DNA from: Saprospiraceae bacterium
GTDB lineage: Bacteria; Bacteroidota; Bacteroidia; Chitinophagales; Saprospiraceae
Reading direction: 5' to 3'
Length of the DNA: 5,528 nucleotides
NCBI GenBank assembly: GCA_020849825.1
Contig: JADZFP010000116.1
Span: 1-5,528, forward strand
Of this stretch, positions 1-5,528 are shown piece after piece; within the stretch, counting starts at the first letter, position 1; the number at the start of each line of letters is the position of its first letter. A program made the position numbers and the translations under genes. The notes beneath the pieces were generated by a model. It was given only the letters and a program-made list of their open reading frames with translations. It was not told the origin of the DNA and did no database searches.

Positions 1-1140
1 ACGGCCGCCGCGCAAGTCGAAACCGCCGGCGAGCACCCGTGGCGAGGCCTGCGCGCCCGCGACGGCTATGTGTTTGAGCGCACCACCGACCATGAGAAAC
101 GCCGTGCCGAAGACGCCGCCTATATCGCACGGCTAGGCAGTATTTATCGCTGCGGGGTCGACTGGTCGCGGCTGCAACCCGAACCCCTGGCCAAATTCGA
201 CCCGGTAGTCGTAGCCGAATACCGCACTTTCTTCGACGACCTGCGCGCCCGCGGCGTCAGGCTGATGTTCGTGTTGCACCACTTCATGCATCCCAACTGG
301 TTCGAAGCGCGGGGCGGCTGGCTGAACGAAGACAATATAACACTGTATATCAACTACGTACAACAGTGCATCAAGCATTTCGGGGAATACGCTGCCTACT
401 GGAACACCTTTAACGAACCGAACGTTTTTGCCGTCAACGCCTACTTTTTCGGCGATTTTCCGCCGCACCGCAAAGGCAAATATTTTCAGGCCAACAAAGC
501 CCTCGACACCATGGGGCAGGCACACGACATTGCTTACACGCTTATCCGGGAAAAATACAAAGACGCTCCTATCGGCATCTCCCTCAATACCGCCTGGTTC
601 GACGGCGCCAACTGGCCCGGCCACCTGGCTGCCAGTCTGGCGCGCTGGTGGTTTCTGACCCGCGCAGCGCGGCCTTTTGAAAAATGCGATTTCTGGGGAT
701 TGAGCTATTACGCCTACATGCTCTTCGACCCGCGCCCCATCGACGCCATGAACCGCCTCGAAGCGCTCGAAAAACGCGGTATCCCGCACGATAAAATGTG
801 GGGCTACCGGCCCGAAGGATTGGGCCGGATATTGCGGCGCTTCTGGAAAAAATACCGCAAACCCCTGATCATCACCGAAAACGGCATTTGTACCGACCAG
901 GATTCCGTGCGTATCCAGGCCATACGCGACTACCTGCAAGTATGCCACCAGGCTATTGCCGAGGGCGTCGACCTGCGCGGGTACATCCACTGGAGTACCT
1001 GGGACAACTTTGAATGGCACCTGGGCCCTACCTACCGATTCGGCCTCGTTCGGGTCAATTTCGACAACATGGACCGCCGCATGACCGAGGCCGGGCTGTT
1101 TTATGAAAAAATAGTGAATGGAAAAAACGACGAGCAGTGA
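1..1140 (+). CDS. Glycoside hydrolase family 1 enzyme (beta-glucosidase/beta-glycosidase type), 5' partial
   Basis: Frame 1 is open from base 1, so the gene begins upstream of the window; the GTG at 70 is internal. The first visible residues, TAAAQVET, match the GH1 N-terminal signature, so probably only about 15-25 residues are missing. 379 residues are visible. GH1 landmarks in order (numbered from codon 1): QVE with the sugar-binding Gln at 5; YRCGVDWSRLQP near 49-60; LHHF with the conserved His at 94; TFNEPN with acid/base Glu139; ITENG with nucleophile Glu293; and the C-terminal WSTWDNFEW plus YRFGLV block. In the family these residues hydrolyse beta-glycosides with retention; the actual sugar cannot be told. 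The compact length and the HHFxxPxWF and DLRGY motifs recall short archaeal-type GH1 enzymes such as that of Pyrococcus horikoshii (from memory). Oddity: the usual vNYY motif reads LSYY (Ser235). A signal peptide cannot be judged. The gene converges with the regulator downstream, so they share no operon. Confidence 0.93.
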   Translation, partial: TAAAQVETAGEHPWRGLRARDGYVFERTTDHEKRRAEDAAYIARLGSIYRCGVDWSRLQPEPLAKFDPVVVAEYRTFFDDLRARGVRLMFVLHHFMHPNWFEARGGWLNEDNITLYINYVQQCIKHFGEYAAYWNTFNEPNVFAVNAYFFGDFPPHRKGKYFQANKALDTMGQAHDIAYTLIREKYKDAPIGISLNTAWFDGANWPGHLAASLARWWFLTRAARPFEKCDFWGLSYYAYMLFDPRPIDAMNRLEALEKRGIPHDKMWGYRPEGLGRILRRFWKKYRKPLIITENGICTDQDSVRIQAIRDYLQVCHQAIAEGVDLRGYIHWSTWDNFEWHLGPTYRFGLVRVNFDNMDRRMTEAGLFYEKIVNGKNDEQ

Positions 1141-1160
1141 GCGCTTTGTATAAATAGCAG

Positions 1161-1220
1161 GAGCGCGTTTAAAAATCAGTTACCAGTCGGTACTGAAATT
1201 TAAACGCGCTCTTATTGTTT
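1161..1220. terminator. Bidirectional intrinsic terminator hairpin between convergent genes
   Basis: Bases 1161-1173 (GAGCGCGTTTAAA) are perfectly complementary to 1199-1211, giving a 13-bp stem. After a 2x2 A/A internal loop, pairing resumes: 1176-1180 pairs with 1192-1196, then after one bulged T, 1182-1184 pairs with 1189-1191, closing a four-base loop at 1185-1188. On the + strand the stem is followed by the T-rich TTATTGTTT (1212-1220), which suits the hydrolase gene ending at 1140. On the - strand it is followed by a weaker T/A-rich stretch, which suits the regulator ending at 1250. It fills most of the 109-base gap between the two stop codons. The T tracts are interrupted, so termination strength is inferred. 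Confidence 0.77.
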
Positions 1221-1249
1221 CATGGTTCGTTGCGACCGCTGCTCCTTCC

Positions 1250-1930
1250 TCAGGCCAGTTTTTCCAGGTCGCGTATCAGAATACTGTTGCGATTGAAGTA
1301 AATCAGGTTTGATTTGCGCAGATCGTTGAGCACCGAGGTGACGGTTTGGCGGCTGGTACCGGTCAGGTTGGCAATTTCCTGCTGCGTCAGGCAGTGTTTG
1401 ACCAGAGTTTCATAACCAACGCGACGGCCTTCCTTGCCCGCCGTATCCACCAAAAAGTCGATGATGCGCTCGCGGGCATCCTTGAGTACCAGCGAAGCCA
1501 GGCGCTCCTCCACCCGCTGGAGGCGGTTGCTGAGGTATTGCAGGAACGCGAATACAAGCCGCTGGTTCTGTTGCATCATCTGCTGGAAATCGCTGACCCG
1601 CACCGACAGGTATTCCACTTCGTCGTGCATGGCCTGGGCAAATTCGGAGCGCCTGGACTCCCCCGCCAGGGCCAGATCACCGAAAATGATCGTCGGCTGC
1701 AGGATTTCCTTGATCACCTCGCGACCATCGTAGGCGAAAGTTCCGAGCTTTACCCGGCCGCGGATAAGAAAAAACAAATGATCGGCCGGTTCGTCGGGCA
1801 TGAAGATGTAGTGAAACTTCGACACGCGCTGGTATTGTGTCATACCGGCGAGTTGTTGCAGTTCCTGGGCATCCAGAGGGGCCAGAGGCGGCAAGCTGCC
1901 GAGGAATTGTGCGCGGATATTCGTTTCCAT
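1250..1930 (-). CDS. Crp/Fnr-family transcriptional regulator
   Basis: 226 residues from the ATG at 1930; an in-frame TTG two codons upstream is less likely, and no Shine-Dalgarno is visible for either. Residues about 15-110 form the cyclic-nucleotide-binding-type beta barrel (FxxGRVKLG near 54-63). Its phosphate-cassette-like segment at 84-96 (GDLALAGESRRSE) keeps Arg-Ser as in CRP but has Asp where CRP has Glu72, so cAMP binding is possible, not shown. Residues about 111-150 form the long dimerisation helix, and 180-220 the winged helix-turn-helix, with LTQQEIANLTG followed by recognition helix TSRQTVTSVLNDLR. The only cysteine is Cys180, so an FNR-type iron-sulphur sensor is excluded. In the recognition helix, the CRP/FNR residues Glu and Arg that read the operator are Gln195 and Ser199, suggesting a different DNA site. 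It is transcribed divergently from the large secreted protein and converges with the hydrolase gene. Its ligand and targets are unknown. Confidence 0.95.
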   Translation of the reverse strand: METNIRAQFLGSLPPLAPLDAQELQQLAGMTQYQRVSKFHYIFMPDEPADHLFFLIRGRVKLGTFAYDGREVIKEILQPTIIFGDLALAGESRRSEFAQAMHDEVEYLSVRVSDFQQMMQQNQRLVFAFLQYLSNRLQRVEERLASLVLKDARERIIDFLVDTAGKEGRRVGYETLVKHCLTQQEIANLTGTSRQTVTSVLNDLRKSNLIYFNRNSILIRDLEKLA

Positions 1931-2048
1931 GGGCAACGTCGATTTTTTTAGTTGAGAAGTAGTTTGTGTTTGACGGGTCAGAGCCCCCTTGTTGTTGGAA
2001 AAGGAAAATTTTCAGGAAGAAGTTTGGTCCTGATTCCTAACCATGGTA

Positions 2049-2079
2049 CAAATGTAGGCGGGGCAGCCAGTCGAAGAAA
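2049..2079 (-). promoter_or_regulatory. Candidate Bacteroidota-type promoter of the Crp/Fnr gene
   Basis: On the - strand, 2056 to 2049 reads TACATTTG, a perfect match to the Bacteroidota -7 consensus TAnnTTTG. Exactly 19 bases upstream, 2079 to 2076 reads TTTC, one mismatch from the -33 element TTTG. It is the only full -7 match I found in this gap on that strand. Transcription would begin near 2042-2046, leaving a leader of roughly 115 bases before the ATG at 1930. Confidence 0.5.
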
Positions 2080-2183
2080 GGACATTTTTCGGGCATTGTC
2101 GAAAAAAACAAGAATGAAATAATGTTATAAAAAACTGAAAATCAAAAATTTATTGTTACTTCGCATTATAAAAAAGAATGGCA

Positions 2184-2211
2184 TTGTTTTAGCCCCTTCA
2201 GTATAAATTTC
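2184..2211 (+). promoter_or_regulatory. Weak candidate promoter of the large secreted-protein gene
   Basis: TTG at 2184-2186 is followed 17 bases later by TAAATTTC at 2204-2211, one mismatch from TAnnTTTG. The weakness is position: the transcript would start almost at the ATG at 2218, giving a leaderless or nearly leaderless message. The true promoter may be an unrecognised one in the AT-rich stretch 2100-2180. Confidence 0.2.
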
Positions 2212-2217
2212 ATTTTA

Positions 2218-2334
2218 ATGCATACTCCCCCATTCCCGATTCCCCGATTCCGGGGCTTGCGTTGCTTTATTTTGATACTTGCCTGTCTGGGTGTGGTCGT
2301 CCTTCGGGGCAGCACAGTCGTTAATACAGAAGCC
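2218..2334 (+). other. Sec signal peptide of the large secreted protein
   Basis: Residues 1-15 are a basic, proline-containing n-region with three arginines. Residues 16-29 are a hydrophobic core (CFILILACLGVVVL). A polar stretch follows, with a plausible signal peptidase I site after Thr-Glu-Ala at residue 39. Sec export to the periplasm is the required first step for a type IX cargo protein. The exact cleavage point is uncertain. Confidence 0.8.
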
Positions 2335-5300
2335 GATTCTTGTGGCAACCCGATTACAATTGCTTCCATCAGCGTACAGCCCAGTCTGTGCGGTTTGTCC
2401 GGCGGCTCGATCAGCGTCAATCTGCTGGGCGGCAACAACGGATACAGTTTTCAGTGGGACCCCTCGGTATCGATGACCGGCTCTGCATCGCTGCTGCCGG
2501 CGGGTGCATACCAACTGACGATTACGCGCAACAACGAACCGGCCTGCACGCTCGACACTACCATCATCGTCAACAATTCCAACGGCCCGGCCGTGCAGGT
2601 CGTCGATGTTCAGCCCTCCAACTGTCTGGCTGCCAACGGCGAGGTCTCGTTGTCGCCCACCAGCCTGTTCTACGTGTGGGACAACGGCGAGATCGGGGCC
2701 GTCAACGACGGCTTGCTGAGTATTTGTTATTACATCACCGCCACAGAGCCGGGTACCGGTTGCAGCACAGTATTCAAAGTTTGTGTGCCCAATGTAAACC
2801 CGCTTGAGACAGGTGTCGAGATATTACAAGGCGATAAATGCGGTAAAAACACGGGAGCAGCACAGATCAACGTAAGCGGTGGCTCAGGCGAATACGCGTA
2901 CAGCCTGGGCCCTTCGGCCACCCTGAACGGTTTGCCGGCCGGCGATTACGTTTGCCAAATTGTCGATAACGCCACCGGTTGCACCGATGAGGCTCAGTTC
3001 AGCATCCCCGAAGCCGTGGTGCAGGCCCAGGTCAATATCACGCCGTACAACATCTCCTGTCCCGGCGGCGGAACCGGCTTCGTAGGGTTCGAGGTTGTGC
3101 CCGGCCCGAATTTCGCGTTGCCTTACACGTTTAGTATTCGCGACACCAACAATCTTCAGTTTCAGCCTGGCAACCTCCTGCCGGGTAAATATTACCTCCA
3201 GATTGTCGATGCGGACAGTTGTGCCCTTCCCCTCGACTCGTTTTATATTACCCAACCACCTCCAATCGTCACAACGGCGCAAATCATCCCGGAAACCTGC
3301 GAACAAGGCGGTCAAATTCAGTTGAGCATCTCCGGGGGCAACGGCGGGTTCCGGGTCGACTGGCTTGATCTGCCCGGCTCCAACAATACCGAAGACCGCA
3401 TCAACCTGCCGGCCGGCTTGTACAAAGCCGTGGTATTCGACAGCCTGTTTTGCACCGATACGCTCGACACCTATCTGGTGCCGCGCTTTTGTTCGCGCAA
3501 CGATACCCTGCCGCTTTTTGTGCCCGGCGGCGCCATCGGGCTGCTTTGCCTTGAAGGCCCGATCGGTATTCCCTCGGCCAACGTAGATTACCAGTTGATC
3601 GGCGGCGGTTTTTCGGGCAGCTCCGGATATGGCTCCTGGACGCTCTCCACAGCCGGTTGCCTGAGTTATGCTGCCGGCAGTACAACGGGTTATGCCGTCG
3701 ATACGATTTGTGTGGCGGTAAATGTCAGTCCGCCGAATCTGAGCGACACCATCTGCCTGATTGTCAGCATCCTGACCCAGCCGCCTTCTTACGAAACCCT
3801 TTATTTCACCGTTCAAACCGACCAAACAGCCACCTCCTGCGGCATTATTCCGCCTGCATTCAATAATCCGGTTGTGCTGCAACTCAACCGACCCGGACTG
3901 AGCGGCACGAGTGACGCTTTCGGGAAATACAACATTAACCCCGCATCGGCCTGCCTGAGTTTTCAGGCCAATGCCCTGCCGGGGTTCAATGTAGACACCA
4001 TTCTGGTGGCCGCCTGCGACACCCAACTAATGCGCAGCCACACCATCCGCTACATCCCGACCGTGCTTCCCCCGATCGATTGTTCGGTTGGGTTTGTGCC
4101 CGAAGACAACCTCAGCGTTGAGACAACCGATTGCGACAACGGGGCCTGGGTGTGTTTGCCCATTCCTTTTGGCGAAATTGAAAACTTTGCTCTCACCGAC
4201 AACGATTTGCCCTACCTGCTCGGCTATCTGGGTTGCGACCTCGACACGGTGGTGAGTTATTCTGTGGGCCTGCTATCGCCCGGCAGCCCTTATCAACTCA
4301 ATGAATGGTCGATCAACGGCCAGACCTTTTCCGGCGCTTTTCAGGACGTCAACGGCCTCGTAGCCCTCATGAACCAGCTCGACCCCGTGCCCGGCTGGAT
4401 GTTTGTCAACAATTTTTACATCATCGGCGGCAATCCGGCCAACAACTACGGCCCCATACGCACCACCTCTTCGCAGGCCGTGGTGGATTTGCTGCAATCC
4501 AGCCTGCAGTTCATCCCGCGCGGAAGCCAACTCCGGTTTCTGCCCGGCGACCATGAACTGGTGCTGCGCCGCATCCAGACCGGCTGCGCCGACACCGTAC
4601 ACATTTCCGTGCAATGTATCGACTGCCCGCCGGTGCACACCTATGCCACCGACCCGAGCGGACAAATCTTTTGGGAAACGGGAAACTGCCTGAGCGACAG
4701 CGTTTTTTGCACCGTCATCAGCGAGCAAGACCTCGACAACTGGCTGATTACCGACAACGATGCGCCGGTATCGGGTTTTCAGGCTTGTGGAAATGGCACG
4801 GTGGGTATCCGGCTCGATACCGGCTACCATTTTTTGTATTTTTTCAACACGCTGAGCGACTGTGCCTATACCGTTCCGCTGACGCTAGGCTGCGCCGCGG
4901 CGCCGGCAGTGTTCGACACGGTATCGGTCAATTTGAGCACAGGGCAAAACGCCAGCTTCTGCCCCGACCCGGCGCTGCTGCCATCGCCGGCTGTTTCCAT
5001 TGAAAATAATTGCAACAGCAATAACGGCGCTGCGACCTTCAACCTCGACGTGTCAAACAACTGTGCCATCCTCAACGGCATTGCACAGGGACAGGATACG
5101 CTTTGTTTTCAGTTTTGCAACGGGAGCGGAGCCTGCTATACTCTTACCGTCTTTATCTCCGTCAGTCTGCCCGATACGCTTGCCAAGCCTTTACTCGTAT
5201 TCAACGGCTTTTCGCCCAACGGCGACAACACCAACGACTTCTGGCACATACAGGGAATTGAAGCCTATCCCGACAATACCGTGCAGGTATTCAACCGCTA

Positions 5301-5457
5301 CGGCAACCTTGTTTTTGAGCAAAAAAGTTATTCCAACGCAGATGCCTGGGATGGCGCCTGGAACGGCAAGGCCCTGCCCGACGGGACGTATTATTACCTG
5401 ATCGAACTGGAAAAAGGCGGAAAACGGTTGAGCGGCTATGTGGAATTGAGGCGGTAG
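2218..5457 (+). CDS. Secreted multidomain surface protein with SprB-like repeats and T9SS type B sorting domain
   Basis: 1079 residues, complete. The ATG at 2218 is preceded by AT-rich DNA without a Shine-Dalgarno, usual for Bacteroidota, and gives a fitting signal peptide. Order of parts: signal peptide (about 1-39); five SprB-like Ig-type repeats (47-425); two 'B' modules ending in I-x-V-S-type strands and PP (428-619); two 'A' modules marked by TDNDxP (635-804 and 820-894); a third, divergent B module (899-985); and the C-terminal sorting domain (992-1079). The sorting domain directs export across the outer membrane by the type IX system and, in type B cargo, usually surface attachment or release. 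About 40 cysteines lie between signal peptide and sorting domain and none in the latter, suggesting a disulphide-stabilised extracellular stalk. I see no catalytic domain or recognisable active site. An adhesin or gliding/biofilm surface role is inferred from SprB resemblance only. It is divergent from the Crp/Fnr gene, which may control it. Confidence 0.95.
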   Translation: MHTPPFPIPRFRGLRCFILILACLGVVVLRGSTVVNTEADSCGNPITIASISVQPSLCGLSGGSISVNLLGGNNGYSFQWDPSVSMTGSASLLPAGAYQLTITRNNEPACTLDTTIIVNNSNGPAVQVVDVQPSNCLAANGEVSLSPTSLFYVWDNGEIGAVNDGLLSICYYITATEPGTGCSTVFKVCVPNVNPLETGVEILQGDKCGKNTGAAQINVSGGSGEYAYSLGPSATLNGLPAGDYVCQIVDNATGCTDEAQFSIPEAVVQAQVNITPYNISCPGGGTGFVGFEVVPGPNFALPYTFSIRDTNNLQFQPGNLLPGKYYLQIVDADSCALPLDSFYITQPPPIVTTAQIIPETCEQGGQIQLSISGGNGGFRVDWLDLPGSNNTEDRINLPAGLYKAVVFDSLFCTDTLDTYLVPRFCSRNDTLPLFVPGGAIGLLCLEGPIGIPSANVDYQLIGGGFSGSSGYGSWTLSTAGCLSYAAGSTTGYAVDTICVAVNVSPPNLSDTICLIVSILTQPPSYETLYFTVQTDQTATSCGIIPPAFNNPVVLQLNRPGLSGTSDAFGKYNINPASACLSFQANALPGFNVDTILVAACDTQLMRSHTIRYIPTVLPPIDCSVGFVPEDNLSVETTDCDNGAWVCLPIPFGEIENFALTDNDLPYLLGYLGCDLDTVVSYSVGLLSPGSPYQLNEWSINGQTFSGAFQDVNGLVALMNQLDPVPGWMFVNNFYIIGGNPANNYGPIRTTSSQAVVDLLQSSLQFIPRGSQLRFLPGDHELVLRRIQTGCADTVHISVQCIDCPPVHTYATDPSGQIFWETGNCLSDSVFCTVISEQDLDNWLITDNDAPVSGFQACGNGTVGIRLDTGYHFLYFFNTLSDCAYTVPLTLGCAAAPAVFDTVSVNLSTGQNASFCPDPALLPSPAVSIENNCNSNNGAATFNLDVSNNCAILNGIAQGQDTLCFQFCNGSGACYTLTVFISVSLPDTLAKPLLVFNGFSPNGDNTNDFWHIQGIEAYPDNTVQVFNRYGNLVFEQKSYSNADAWDGAWNGKALPDGTYYYLIELEKGGKRLSGYVELRR
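2356..3492 (+). repeat. Five tandem SprB-like / Ig-like repeats (protein level)
   Basis: Residues 47-425 contain five modules of about 70-80 residues, at roughly 47-121, 126-193, 197-266, 271-348 and 351-425. Four of them follow the SprB-repeat plan: a cysteine near the start, a glycine-rich strand (GGNNGYSFQW, GGSGEYAYSL, GGNGGFRVDW), an LPAG/LPGK-Y turn, and a second cysteine near the end. Repeat 2 is degenerate and lacks the glycine turn. The cysteine pairs are 58/110, 136/182, 208/255, 281/335 and 361/412, a nearly constant spacing of 46-54 that suggests one disulphide per module. The copies are diverged at DNA level, so this is an old array. Confidence 0.8.
3499..4074 (+). repeat. Two adjacent 'B' modules (CLS..DTI.VA type)
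   Basis: Residues 428-523 and 525-619 are two copies of a module of about 95 residues. Each opens with (D/E)TL and holds a central CLS(Y/F) segment followed by VDTI-x-VA. Each closes with a beta strand and PP. Over residues 481-500 and 579-598 they share 11 of 20 positions without gaps, at an offset of 98 residues. A shorter relative lies at 4912-5172. I do not recognise a named family; the look is of a beta-sandwich adhesion or stalk domain of secreted Bacteroidota proteins. Confidence 0.7.
4120..4899 (+). repeat. Duplicated 'A' modules (TDNDxP type), first copy enlarged
   Basis: Residues 635-804 and 820-894 are two copies of another module. Their first 31 residues (635-665 and 820-850) align without gaps with 11 identities, including ET, two cysteines, an Asn and TDND-x-P. 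Their ends also match, with G-x-H-x-L, then C-A-x-TV and a last cysteine near 800 and 892. Between these blocks the first copy carries about 95 more residues (around 684-777), including the segment WSINGQTFSGAF and a stretch rich in Asn, Gly and aromatic residues. The extra piece looks like an inserted domain, or has been lost from copy two. Its function is unknown. Confidence 0.65.
4912..5172 (+). repeat. Third, divergent 'B' module next to the sorting domain
   Basis: Residues 899-985 begin with DTVSVNL and end with a DTLCFQFC segment and the strand TVFISVSLP, echoing the DTI-x-VA and closing strands of the modules at 3499-4074. It is shorter (about 87 residues), holds six cysteines and lacks the CLS motif, so homology is likely but not certain. 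It joins directly to the sorting domain. Confidence 0.5.
5191..5454 (+). other. T9SS type B sorting domain (gliding motility-associated C-terminal domain)
   Basis: The last 88 residues (992-1079) fit the family closely: FSPNGDNTND near 998-1007, a Y-P-(D/E)-N turn, VQVFNRYGNLVF at 1022-1033, WDGAWNGKALPDGTYYY around 1044-1060, and a final GYVELRR. Proteins with this end are recognised by the type IX secretion machinery at the outer membrane. Type B domains usually need a PorP/SprF-like partner, often encoded next to them, but none is visible before the window ends. Confidence 0.95.
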
Positions 5458-5528
5458 ATGTCTGGAGGCAGTCTCATTATTCTGGCTGCCCTGCTGGAAC
5501 CCTGGCGAATAAAGTTTCACGCAAAGCC
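5458..5528. other. Window tail downstream of the secreted-protein gene
   Basis: An ATG follows the stop codon directly (5458) and its frame stays open for 23 codons to the window edge, but nothing in its residues or context supports a gene. A weak 5-bp inverted repeat (GGCAG at 5467-5471, CTGCC at 5486-5490) has no T tract after it, so I do not call a terminator. Confidence 0.3.

Larger units (their letters stand above)
1931..2217. other. Divergent intergenic region, AT-rich, with short palindromes
   Basis: This 287-base gap separates the starts of the regulator and the large secreted protein and should hold both promoters. The half nearer the secreted protein (about 2100-2217) is very AT-rich. 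Short inverted repeats that could be operators or leader hairpins are: TGACGGGTCA at 1971-1980 (TGAC-N2-GTCA), GAAAATTTTC at 2004-2013, TCAGGA/TCCTGA at 2012-2017 and 2028-2033, and ACCATGGT at 2040-2047. The last lies where transcription of the regulator would begin if the promoter at 2049-2079 is real. None is a canonical CRP or FNR site. I see no small ORF, tRNA or riboswitch here. Confidence 0.55.

Noticed and set aside
133..1020. Long antisense ORF (295 codons, - strand) inside the hydrolase gene
   Set aside because: The + strand carries clear GH1 motifs throughout; the antisense frame is open because of GC-rich third positions and its product resembles nothing I know.
1346..1951. + strand ORF of 201 codons over the regulator
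   Set aside because: The - strand encodes a full-length Crp/Fnr protein with both domains, so this is its shadow.
1971..1980. TGACGGGTCA as an operator for the Crp/Fnr protein
   Set aside because: The arms are only 4 bp with a 2-base spacer, too short and too close for a typical 14-16 base Crp/Fnr site; kept only as a note in the intergenic entry.
2061..2070. GGGCAGCCAG, whose reverse complement recurs at 5482-5491
   Set aside because: A single 10-base inverted match in 5.5 kb with no flanking similarity or target duplication is probably chance; there is no sign of a mobile element.
2218..2334. Lipoprotein signal (Ile-Leu-Ala-Cys at residues 20-23) in the secreted protein
   Set aside because: The hydrophobic core continues past Cys23, so cleavage there would leave a hydrophobic N-terminus; a signal peptidase I site further on fits better, and the protein has a T9SS sorting domain.
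2884..4026. Antisense ORF of 380 codons inside the large secreted-protein gene
   Set aside because: The + frame runs unbroken from a signal peptide to a T9SS sorting domain with repeats matching in that frame; the antisense product has no recognisable features.
5458..5528. Possible new gene starting at the ATG next to the stop codon
   Set aside because: Only 23 codons are visible before the window ends, with no recognisable motif or ribosome-binding context.

Overview
The window most likely comes from a member of the Bacteroidota, probably the Saprospiria/Saprospiraceae or a near relative. Three signs point there. The large secreted protein ends in a gliding-motility-type C-terminal domain (type IX secretion system, type B sorting). 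It carries SprB-like repeats and 'DTICV'-type modules, which I associate with that group. The start regions lack clear Shine-Dalgarno sequences, and a perfect Bacteroidota -7 promoter element (TAnnTTTG) lies upstream of the regulator gene. Coding DNA is moderately GC-rich, while the intergenic DNA just before the large gene is strongly AT-rich. The lineage is inferred from family features, not from a database search.

Layout: (1) Bases 1-1140, + strand: a glycoside hydrolase family 1 enzyme (beta-glycosidase type) with both catalytic glutamates. It lacks only a short N-terminal piece, cut off by the window edge. (2) Bases 1161-1220: a strong hairpin between two convergent genes, readable as a bidirectional terminator. 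(3) Bases 1250-1930, - strand: a Crp/Fnr-family regulator without FNR-type cysteines and with an altered recognition helix. (4) Bases 1931-2217: a 287-base divergent intergenic region holding a good promoter candidate for the regulator, a weak one for the large gene, and several short palindromes. (5) Bases 2218-5457, + strand: a 1079-residue secreted multidomain protein made of a signal peptide, five SprB-like repeats, two further module types in several copies, and the T9SS type B sorting domain. (6) Bases 5458-5528: a short tail with no gene I can support.

The three genes do not form an operon. The hydrolase and the regulator converge on a shared terminator. The regulator and the giant secreted protein are divergent and share an upstream region, so control of the surface protein by the regulator is possible but unproven. 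I see no mobile element, CRISPR array, tRNA or rRNA. The most unusual content is the mosaic architecture of the secreted protein, especially a duplicated 'TDNDxP' module in which one copy carries about 95 extra residues. I do not see convincing evidence of a wholly new system.
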